A stretch of DNA of 64,000 nt, from contig VZTI01004088.1 in assembly GCA_013397865.1 (NCBI GenBank), positions 3,238,322 through 3,302,321 of the forward strand, written 5' to 3'. This DNA comes from Struthidea cinerea (Eukaryota; Chordata; Aves; Passeriformes; Corcoracidae). Below, one piece after another: positions 1 through 8,988 of this stretch; position 1 is the first letter of the stretch, and every line of letters begins with the position of its first letter. The notes under the pieces are model-generated. The model saw nothing but the letters and a program-made list of their open reading frames with translations. It was not told the origin of the DNA and made no database searches. A program made the translations under genes and the position numbers.

Positions 1-806
1 ACTAAGATCTGCTGAATGTGTAAAGAGCTTTTTAATTCCAAGACCTTGAAGCAGTTTCTTCATTTTGTATTTTTGCTCTAGTTTAAACTTTGGAAATGAA
101 ATATCCACTTTTCTGTTAACAAAAAAAAATTCAGTGCAAACAGTAGGTCACTTGACTGCTGAAATGCACACTACTCAGGAATTAAGCTTTACACTGAAAA
201 AGAAGGGACAAAAACTGAAGAGTCTCTGCTGGCATTTAGGTTGGCAGAAAATAATTTCTACCCTGTTGACTGCCAGTGATGCTAGAAATCATTTCCTTCT
301 CTGTATAAATACTTCCACCAACAGTTACAGTGCCCTGATACCAGGGTGACACACTAATTTACTGACTGGTGAAAAGAATTGTCACTTCAGGAACTACATT
401 TCACAGGAATCATTTGTGTTTACGTTTTTATATTCAAATTTATCAATTCCTCTGGGTTTCCCATGGTAAGAAATGTTTAATAAAAGTCTAGATTTATTGT
501 GGATTTTGCTTGGCAGTGCTAAATTTAAGGAGAGAGAAGACCTAAGGAAGAATATGGAAAGACTTGCCCTCAGAGAGAGAGATATTTTTAACTGAGATGA
601 GCCAAAGATTTGTCCCCTCAGAGTTGAAACTCTCACATGCCACTTGGGCTCTGGATAGGCCATTATCTACTCTGTAGATACCTCTTGCCACAGAGATGCT
701 AACATGGTAAAAGGCTTAGGAAGACCAGCTAATCTTTGCTGGGCTTTGTTTCTTTGCTGCAGTAGACATCAAAGACATTAGGGCCCCATGGGTGTCAAAG
801 CGATAC
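1..806. other. SERPINA10 intron 3 (5' part)
   Basis: Follows the exon 3 donor on the minus strand and runs off the left edge. No exon 4 signature (a PKFSISGTYD-like block) is visible on either strand, so exon 4 lies outside the window. Short ORFs here have no serpin similarity. Confidence 0.7.
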
Positions 807-1080
807 CTGGTTTTCATGTTTCCAAGCCAGGATTCCACAAGCTCTGTAGTCAAATGGTCTTCAATTGAAATGTAGTCTCCTTCTTTTTCTGGGATAACAA
901 TCAGCATGTGGGCATTCCCTTTGTAAGGTATCTTTATCACAGTGCATCTTAAGTTCTCATCAAAAGTTGAATTAATTTTATCTGACTTGAACATCATGGG
1001 TACCTGTACGCTTCTGTATTTGTTTATGTGGAAAGTCTCCATTTCCGTGAATTTGGAATTAAATGGATAGACCCACTTGC
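807..1080 (-). CDS. SERPINA10: SERPINA10 exon 3
   Basis: 274 nt, acceptor CCTCAG|GC at 1081-1082, donor ACCAG|GTATCG at 806-805. It encodes KWVYPFNSKF through GNMKT, the region before strand s3A/s4C in serpins. The acceptor's pyrimidine tract is a TTTC repeat (plus-strand 1085-1105). Human ZPI residues recalled as Tyr240 and Asp293 are present; the residue matching Asp238 is Asn here (codon 1022-1024). Confidence 0.92.
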
Positions 1081-2772
1081 CTGAGGAAAGAAAGAAAGAA
1101 AGAAATTAAATAATTCCGTGTGTTTAGATTTGCTTAAAAAAAAAGTTCTGAAATGTTTAAAAAACTATAGGATATTTTCTGTATCTCATTCAAGTGGCTG
1201 TCAATTGTGTCTGGGATAAGTGAATGACAATTTCATGTTTATTTTATGTTTATTTTATGTTCATTGTATATAAATTTTTTTACAGAAATAAACCAAAGTA
1301 ATCCACAAAATAAACTTCTTCATTTGCACAGAAAGAAGGGAATTATTTTTCTAAGGTTGGTTAGTTGCCACCCAAGTTCAGAATTTATGTTCTCTTTGTT
1401 TGTTAAATGCCTGGTGAGCATCTGACCTTTCCTAACATGTAACCTTCTCTTAAATTCTCTACCAGCTGTTCAATATCCTGTATTTAATGATCCAGTGTTT
1501 TGGATGGGGATTCAGCAGTGCACTGACCTCTCCATGGAATGGTTGCCACCTATCACTGGTATTTCTTTCTCTCCCCCGTAAGGTAATATAATGGGGTACT
1601 TGGGTTCCTCTGGGGCAGATGATACTTGATGGAAATTGAGAAATTATTTTTGTTTCAATGATTTTGTGTACTATGTTAAATAAGTCCATGATTTTATGCC
1701 CAGTATCCAGCATTCAAGACTACTGTGATTAAGACTTTTTCATTTTAATGGATGAATGAAAATAAAACATGGTTTCTAGTCAGAAAGAGGGATAATTTGG
1801 AGATGGTTTGATACAGGGCTTTTTGTTCTCTTTGAGACTCTATTGTAAGGAAGAAAGCATAGAAGAATGGTGGTTCCCTATCATGAAAAATAATTTCATA
1901 TTAAATAAACTTAAAAGAAGAAAGTAAACTTAGAGACATAGAGAAAACAGGACATCTAAATTCATTTAAACTCCCCCTAATGTAGCTTAAGTTAGAGTCT
2001 TGATTCTTCTAATAAATAATTATTTTGCAAAATGAAAACAGCAATTACCTTTAAAGACAATGTAGTCCACAAGCACCAGTTTATTATGGCGGTCCAGCTC
2101 TTCAAAAAGCCCTGGGATTTTTCCTTTGGTCCTCTTGTTAATGTTTTGATTTATGAAAAGTTTTGCCTGTGTAAAGTTTTCAAAGTCCACTTTCAGGAAC
2201 TCCATATCAAAGTACTGCTTAGATAAATTCAGGAAAGACTCCTTGAGTTTAAAGTCCTTTCGAATAAAAGAAAGAGTACCTTGCACAAGGAGAAATTCTT
2301 CATTCATTGTGATGTTACCTATCAGTTGTTTAAACAAAGCTGGTAAGTGTTGGTGATCCACTCTGTCCTTCACAGCATGGAGGTTTAGAGCTTTTACAAT
2401 TTGTCTGTATGTTTCTCCTTTAGCTGCCAGCATATAGACACCCATGAGAGCTGATACAGAAAGGGGAGAGATGATTACATTGTTATCATGTGTCATTGCA
2501 ATTTTTCTGTAGAGGTTAAATCCAAAATTTGCATTCTTTTCAGTGAAGTTGTGAAGAGTGAAGTCTTCAAGACCTTGGTCTTCAAAACCTTGGTCTTCAA
2601 AAGGCTTAGAGATATTTTTGTGATGGTACCATTCTTTGGAAATACTGATGTTGTTATTTCTTTCCAAGAAATTACTCTCTTTTTCCTCCTTTGGAAACTT
2701 AGGTTTGATATCAGCCTTGATGAATTCAAAACATATTTCACTTAAGAGAAGTATGCAGATTCCTGTTTTCAT
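807..2772 (-). CDS. SERPINA10: SERPINA10 (protein Z-dependent protease inhibitor), 3'-partial: coding exons 2 and 3
   Basis: Secreted liver serpin that, with protein Z as cofactor, inhibits coagulation factor Xa, and also factor XIa. Seen: coding exon 2 (2772 to 2049) and exon 3 (1080 to 807), joined in phase 1 across AAAG|GTAATT and CCTCAG|GC to give FKG-KW. A signal peptide starts MKTGICILLLSEICF, followed by a charged, Asn-rich tail with several N-glycosylation sequons (NIS, NFT, NIT, NLS), then the serpin core beginning near NANFGFNLYRKIAMTHD. Exon 3 holds VPMM, STFDENLRCTVIKIPYKGNA and an EKEGDYISIEDHLTTELV stretch that matches human ZPI closely; this separates it from the antitrypsin-like copies in the window. 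The ATG at 2772 was chosen because it starts the signal peptide; an in-frame extension upstream runs through the predicted acceptor. Exons 4 and 5, including the reactive loop, lie left of base 1. Identity is well supported; intactness cannot be judged. Confidence 0.93.
1081..2048. other. SERPINA10 intron 2
   Basis: AT-rich intron between the two SERPINA10 exons. It starts GTAATT at the exon 2 donor and ends with a TTTC repeat and CAG. Nothing else recognised. Confidence 0.85.
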
Positions 2773-2819
2773 GTTGACATCCAATAATGAGCTCTTTGGT
2801 GTTTTTGGTTTTTTTTTTC
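2049..2819 (-). CDS. SERPINA10: SERPINA10 exon 2 (5' UTR end plus start codon, signal peptide and first half of core)
   Basis: Coding part is 2772 to 2049 (724 nt). A pyrimidine-rich acceptor ending TTTTTTTCTAG at 2820-2821 gives a 47-nt 5' UTR segment in this exon. The donor is AAAG|GTAATT at 2048-2047. Residues near the C-terminal end of the exon (KRTKGKIPGLFEELDRHNK, then VFKG) match the end of ZPI exon 2. Confidence 0.9.
2563..2607 (-). repeat. Three 15-bp coding repeats in SERPINA10 N-terminal tail
   Basis: Units at 2563-2577, 2578-2592 and 2593-2607 are near-identical (plus strand begins GTCTTCAA). They encode three imperfect FEDQG-type pentapeptides just before the serpin core. They lie in the exposed tail that varies most among ZPI orthologues, so length variation is likely tolerated. 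Confidence 0.85.
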
Positions 2820-4385
2820 CTAGAAAAAAAGGCAACAAAATGACTTTTCAGTTTGTTCTTCCATTCACAATACAAAAGGTCATAGGTAGTGAAGTGATCT
2901 TTCTGCATCTTCTACTCTAAACCTAAGATCTGGTTCCTATCTGAAAAGTCAGATTTAGATCAGTGAAAGAGAAGTTTCCAACATCATTAAATTAATCCAG
3001 AAAAGATATCACAATCTTTTGTTACTGGTGATTCACATCAGGAGTAGTACACTTATTTTCCCTTGCTCACTTGTATTTCCTTTACAAATGAAACCCAGAT
3101 TTCAAGAACAATATGCAGCTCAAAGATGAAAAATGGACTTGCTAGAGACTGTGTTGCAGTTTCTGCTCCTGTGAAACTGATGTCACCTCTAAGCACAAGA
3201 ATTCTAGGCAGCATGTGGTGTAAACAACATGCTTGCCTTTCATAATTTCATCTCTTTTCATCCTTCTGCTATAGACTGTTTATTACTACATTCAGATCAT
3301 TCTCCTGATCACATGCCATAGCATTCCCTGCCCTTTTCTACCTTGCTCTCCAGAAAATGCCGAAGTAGGTTTATCAGTGCTGTCTCCTCCCTAACAATAG
3401 ATGCTTCAATGTCAAATAGCACAAGCATGAAGCAGTGGTTTTATGCTTAAAAATACAATATTTTACACAAGTTTTGATTTCTGAGCATAGTTAATACAGG
3501 ATCTCTCATCTGGCCAACAAAATGTTTGGAGAAAACTAGGCACATCTTACAGGACACCTCAGGCAAACCTTAGCATTGGACATTGATTGTGTAAATTTGC
3601 AAATGAAATGCACTTCTCAAGTGCATAAAATGCAAATATGATTATCATCCATCTTTCCATTAAAGCAGTATATGAAGTCTCTCCCATACAGCAGTGTTGA
3701 ACTGCATCTTATGGAAAAATTTTGAAAGGCCACAATCTTTGGAAATGCATTTTCCCATTGTAAATTAAACAGGATGTTCAAGACCACCAAACCTGCACAG
3801 ATTTCTTTCATATAGCAGTGGGCAAAGGGATAAATGAGATGAAAAGATGGATTATATGGCCTGTCATTAAAGTAGTAAGTGATTCAACAGTCTAGAATCA
3901 CATGGCAACTGCTAACTACTCCTCTTAAGCTAAGGATCTGTAACAGCAAATTACGGTCATTGTGTAATTGTGATTTGGCATACTGGAAAGCTGGTTTTAT
4001 CCGATTTATTCAGAGTTCAGCTGAATTTCACAGTTGGCTGATTCAGGCTGTGGGAGTTAGTCCTGAAAAGGTATGTTGATGTGAGTACTGAGACATTTGG
4101 ATGCCAAGTCACGAGGTGCTTTTGGCAGTCAGGTGTTGTGCTATTTTCTTTGGAGATAATAGGTCACGTTCTGTACTTGGTGCAACACAGATGGGCTGTC
4201 ATGACTTAATTGGGAGGAGTGAAACTGCTGAATGTTACGCCTGCTCTCGAGAGCATGGCAGACAGAGAACAGAGTAAAATATGCGGCAAATATGTTGTGA
4301 ATATTTTTTTCGTTATTTTTCTTTCCCATTAACCCTTGATTTATTTTTAATGAGATTCACAGTGTCTGGATTGTGCATTACTGGA
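2820..4385. other. 5' flank of SERPINA10 (intron 1, noncoding exon 1 and promoter expected here)
   Basis: No coding gene seen. Clade A serpins usually have a noncoding exon 1 a few hundred to a few thousand bases upstream of exon 2, so exon 1 and the promoter should fall here or slightly beyond. I could not pick a convincing TATA box, HNF1 site or donor by eye. Confidence 0.4.
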
Positions 4386-5425
4386 GTAGGGAAGGGGATG
4401 ACTTGACTTCAGCTCCTGCCTTGCTGGTCAAGTGGTGCATGCGACTTCTGGAGTGCTGGGATACTCACTGTCCCCTGGCAGGCTGAAGCAGCGCAGTTCA
4501 GAGCTATGGCAGTAACTGCTGGGCATTCCTTCTGCTTATGCAGTGACCCACTTTGGTGGGAAGTAACACAGGCGCAGAGGTCCTGTTCCTGCTGCAATGC
4601 TGCACCTGCCCTGGCAGCAAAGAAGGAGGTTCTTTCCTCTGGGAGTCATCCCTACTTTGAAGAAGCATCCCTGGACACTGCAGAGTCAGCTCTAGCAAAG
4701 AGGCAGGGATAGCAGAATTTTGCTTTTGATCATATTCAATCACAGGGAAGGGATTTTCTGCAGCAGTAGTCCCTCCCTCTGAAAGAGCATCAGGCCCAAC
4801 TGCTCACTAGGCATTGCAGAGTGCAAGCTCTTCCTCACCTTTTCTAGGCACACTGCAATTCCTGCGCAGTGTCTGGCAGTGCTGCGTTTGGCAGACGTCG
4901 CTGTTGCGACTCTCTCTGGGAGGTCTGGGACAGTGCTTGGCTCAAATGGCCACCAGCTTCCCCGGGAGATGTGAGGGGACTGAGCTGCCTTCCAGAGGGC
5001 TCTGCCTTCCCAACACAGATAGAGTTTGGACTGAAAGGGCAGGACAAACACAGAAGCTCTTGTTTACAGGTACATACATCCCAAACCTTTCAACACTCAA
5101 GAAAAGATTCCTGCATCCTCAGGCCAACACATACACAAATGCTACTGATTTTGGTGTAATGAACATGATGGGAATAAGAACCTTGCAGATGCACTAAGTA
5201 ATCACTGCAAATCTGAGATTGCAAACATTTAAAGTTACCATTACAGCAGCTGTATCATTCACCTTTACTAACAGAAATACAGCTAGTAAAAATAGAACTG
5301 GTAAAAACAGTTCTGGGAACAATAAAGTGGGATTTATGTACATTATAGACTCGTATTTTTAGACCTGAGTGAAGCTTATTGCTAATTTTAGACAATTCTA
5401 TGTGTAGAGCAGATAGTTCATTAAT
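4386..5425. repeat. Direct duplication, copy 1 of 1,040-bp block X
   Basis: Matches 5663-6702 base for base at an offset of 1,277 apart from one difference noticed (GCGACTCTC here, GCGTCTCTC in copy 2). The copy ends exactly at an N (5426). All ORFs inside occur twice and have no recognisable product. Confidence 0.95.
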
Positions 5426-5426
5426 N

Positions 5427-5462
5427 TATCTATATGGGCATTATTATGTAATTTTGGCTAGG

Positions 5463-5498
<36 letters not shown>

Positions 5499-5505
5499 TA
5501 TAATA
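5427..5505. repeat. Short linker between block X and block C, with (TA)n microsatellite
   Basis: 79 bp between X and C in the first copy, including an alternating TA run at about 5466-5504. The corresponding position in the second copy (6703-6946) holds a different, longer 244-bp sequence that also ends in a TA-rich run. Confidence 0.8.
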
Positions 5506-5661
5506 ATCTTTCCTTTATAATCTAAATGCTTCATATAAATCTTACCTTGCCTATTAGGTAGCTCTTCTGTTACTTTTCTCAATCAGCTATGTTTAAAATT
5601 GAAGTGAAGATGTCTGTCCCATTTAGAAGTTTTTGATCAAATATTTGCTCTTCCAAAGACT
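5506..5661. repeat. Direct duplication, copy 1 of 156-bp block C
   Basis: Identical by eye to 6948-7103 at an offset of 1,442. It is bounded on the right by the N at 5662. The second copy starts directly after the N at 6947. Confidence 0.93.
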
Positions 5662-5662
5662 N

Positions 5663-6702
5663 GTAGGGAAGGGGATGACTTGACTTCAGCTCCTGCCTTG
5701 CTGGTCAAGTGGTGCATGCGACTTCTGGAGTGCTGGGATACTCACTGTCCCCTGGCAGGCTGAAGCAGCGCAGTTCAGAGCTATGGCAGTAACTGCTGGG
5801 CATTCCTTCTGCTTATGCAGTGACCCACTTTGGTGGGAAGTAACACAGGCGCAGAGGTCCTGTTCCTGCTGCAATGCTGCACCTGCCCTGGCAGCAAAGA
5901 AGGAGGTTCTTTCCTCTGGGAGTCATCCCTACTTTGAAGAAGCATCCCTGGACACTGCAGAGTCAGCTCTAGCAAAGAGGCAGGGATAGCAGAATTTTGC
6001 TTTTGATCATATTCAATCACAGGGAAGGGATTTTCTGCAGCAGTAGTCCCTCCCTCTGAAAGAGCATCAGGCCCAACTGCTCACTAGGCATTGCAGAGTG
6101 CAAGCTCTTCCTCACCTTTTCTAGGCACACTGCAATTCCTGCGCAGTGTCTGGCAGTGCTGCGTTTGGCAGACGTCGCTGTTGCGTCTCTCTCTGGGAGG
6201 TCTGGGACAGTGCTTGGCTCAAATGGCCACCAGCTTCCCCGGGAGATGTGAGGGGACTGAGCTGCCTTCCAGAGGGCTCTGCCTTCCCAACACAGATAGA
6301 GTTTGGACTGAAAGGGCAGGACAAACACAGAAGCTCTTGTTTACAGGTACATACATCCCAAACCTTTCAACACTCAAGAAAAGATTCCTGCATCCTCAGG
6401 CCAACACATACACAAATGCTACTGATTTTGGTGTAATGAACATGATGGGAATAAGAACCTTGCAGATGCACTAAGTAATCACTGCAAATCTGAGATTGCA
6501 AACATTTAAAGTTACCATTACAGCAGCTGTATCATTCACCTTTACTAACAGAAATACAGCTAGTAAAAATAGAACTGGTAAAAACAGTTCTGGGAACAAT
6601 AAAGTGGGATTTATGTACATTATAGACTCGTATTTTTAGACCTGAGTGAAGCTTATTGCTAATTTTAGACAATTCTATGTGTAGAGCAGATAGTTCATTA
6701 AT
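5663..6702. repeat. Direct duplication, copy 2 of 1,040-bp block X
   Basis: Second copy of block X, starting immediately after the N at 5662. It continues smoothly into unique sequence at 6703, whereas copy 1 is cut by an N at the same point. Confidence 0.95.
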
Positions 6703-6946
6703 AAATGTGTGTTAGAGCAAAGTGAACATTATTTCCATTTTAAGAAATATTTATTTCTAGTAATATCTATATCAAAGAAAGAAGTTTCTTGTGCAAATGC
6801 CTTTTTCTTCTGAAGGCATTAGAGCAAGAGAAAAAGACATTAGAAGCTGATTAAGATCTGCAGCCCTTTAAAACATCACATCCAGAGAATCATTGATAAA
6901 TACATACAATATTGTATAAATATATAAATACATATATATATATATA
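6703..6946. other. Longer linker between blocks X and C in the second copy
   Basis: 244 bp of AT-rich unique sequence ending in a TA-rich run and an N at 6947. It replaces the 79-bp linker at 5427-5505. No gene. Confidence 0.75.
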
Positions 6947-6947
6947 N

Positions 6948-7103
6948 ATCTTTCCTTTATAATCTAAATGCTTCATATAAATCTTACCTTGCCTATTAGG
7001 TAGCTCTTCTGTTACTTTTCTCAATCAGCTATGTTTAAAATTGAAGTGAAGATGTCTGTCCCATTTAGAAGTTTTTGATCAAATATTTGCTCTTCCAAAG
7101 ACT
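6948..7103. repeat. Direct duplication, copy 2 of 156-bp block C
   Basis: Second copy of block C. It continues without a break into downstream sequence at 7104, so this copy appears to be joined to the true right flank. Confidence 0.93.
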
Positions 7104-8685
7104 GATAATCTGGTTTTGTCTGTTATAAATTAACTGCTTTATAAACACTGCGTATGTGTTTCCTATAAATGGCATAATAAGGGAGGGTTATATTCCAGTA
7201 AATATGTTCTGTCTTTCATNTTAGCCCTTCAGCACCCTATCAGGATGTGGCCCCACACATCCAGTAGCCCATGAGAATTATTTTTCAGGCAGGCTCTGAG
7301 CTACTCAGTGGTGGAAGCAGTATCCAATCCTGCTTAAATTACCCCCTTACATAAAAGAATATGTCAATATTCACCAAGGCAGGGGGAGCACAAGGGAGGG
7401 AGGGAGGGAGGGAGGGAGGCAGGGAGGANAGGGAGGCAGGGAGGAGGTACAGAATGTTTGTAGGGGTGTTACCAGCTCCCTCGCCCTGCAATTTGGCCAT
7501 GCTTTGAGAGGAGAGGCCAGGGCTCTACTCCCTCTTTGAAGAGCGTGCCAGGAATTCGGTGACATATCAGTCTGCCAACATCAACTGCCTGATAACCATT
7601 GAGGGATATTTCTCCCATAAAATACAAAGTGGGCCAAGCCGATATTCCCACAAAAGTTATACCGAGCTATGGGAGGCATTAATAAACTTTTTGAATTTTC
7701 AGTTGGTCTTGCTTGAACAGATTTGAAGGCTGGCTTTGGGTCTTGGGCCTTATTAGTTGGGCAAGGCACATTCTTTAACACAGATAGTTTAGTCAACAAT
7801 TTGTGTAACATCGGATGGTCTAAACTCTTCACTTTTTTGATCGTTGGCCTAATTCCAGATAAAACATAAACATGGAATCCCCTAACTTCCCCTCATGCAC
7901 CTAAATTATTTTCAAAAATACTCCCAAATGAAATAAGAACACTTAATTTTGATTTGGATTGTAAAAGAAAAATAATTTGGCTTAAAAATGTGAGATAAGG
8001 GTATTAGTCTGTAATTTTCCACTGAACAGAAAAAAATAAATATTATATGCCATCTAAGTGGATGTATTGGATATTTTAGAAGGCCCATAAAGGATTAGGG
8101 AATCCAGGACTCAATTTAAAAAAGGCTTTTGTTTGTTGCTGATGAGTATTGCTTCTATAAGAGTGTTTGCTTACAAAATGCACGATTTGATTAGGAAGGG
8201 CTTAAGAACTGAAAGTTCAGATTTGTCCTTGTTGCAAGGACACCTTATTGGAGGGCAGTTGTGGGGTTTATGCTCTTAAGAAGTTCAACAGAGGGGTCAC
8301 AGGCTCTAGCTTCCTAAATTCTTGTTGGTTTAAACTAATTAAAAATATTCTTCCTTTTTGAAGCAATCCCAGTCATAATAGGCCCCCAGTGTAGGCATTG
8401 TATTAAAGAACATGGGAAAATAAGATGGGGTTATGAAGTGCAGGCCCTGCTCTAACATCAGGAAGTCTATTGCCTAAACATGAAAAGCTCCACTGTGAAT
8501 GCCCCAATGACTTCAGAACTTCTGTTCTCTGTCCAGGTGAGTGGACTTTTTTTTTCCCTACTTCCTAGTCTTCCTAGTCTTTATCTACTTGTGATTAATT
8601 CAGTTGGATTTGAAATTCAAATGTCTTCTCCTCGCATGGAAGAAATTTGCATCTGATATGGTTGAACAAAGCTGCATTACTGCGG
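7104..8685. other. Intergenic, no gene recognised
   Basis: AT-rich with single N bases at 7220 and 7429. The minus-strand ORF around 7581-7832 (RYNFCGNIGLAHFVFYGRNI part) begins at GTG rather than ATG and matched no family I know. Only the GGGA repeat at 7394-7445 stands out. Confidence 0.6.
7394..7445 (+). repeat. GGGA-type simple repeat
   Basis: Runs of GGGA/GGGAGGC on the plus strand, interrupted by an N at 7429. Several closely spaced GGG runs meet the usual pattern for a G-quadruplex. Such tracts commonly cause sequencing drop-out. Confidence 0.9.
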
Positions 8686-8988
8686 TGTTGCCGCTGTTAC
8701 ATCCGAGGCGCATAAAGAAAACGACACGGAGTCCAGGCTCATGAACAAGTGAAAGCTGAAGCTTCTTCTTTAATAATTTTCTGACTACTATATAGGATAG
8801 ATTGCAAAAAGTGTGTTGAGTGGCAATAGGTAATTGGTTCCTTGGCCATCCACCCCTTGAGAGGATTGGCCAAGTCCTAAGATACCTATTCCAAAATATT
8901 TTCAAAGTCGAAGCCATAACAATCTTGCAAAACAGCTTGCGAGTGCAAGAAGGTTATGAAACTGTGACCTTGTTTAAAATAGTTTACA
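8686..8988 (-). mobile_element. Probable solo LTR of an endogenous retrovirus (about 303 bp)
   Basis: Read on the minus strand it begins TGTAAACTATTTT and ends GCGGCAACA, so it has TG...CA ends. In order it contains a CCAAT-like box, a CTATATAG TATA-like box, then ATTAAAG before a U5-like tail (CTGGACTCCGTG and CGGATGTAACAG). This is the order expected in a retroviral LTR. No convincing target-site duplication is visible at the proposed ends, so the boundaries are approximate. No internal retroviral genes adjoin it. Confidence 0.45.

Noticed and set aside
4386..6702. Paired ORFs of 60-127 aa that occur twice
   Set aside because: They are identical because the DNA is duplicated. Overlapping frames on both strands and no motif argue against coding.
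7581..7832. 83-aa minus-strand ORF that looks protein-like
   Set aside because: It begins at GTG, has no recognised family and no upstream ATG. It could be a decayed exon, but nothing supports it.
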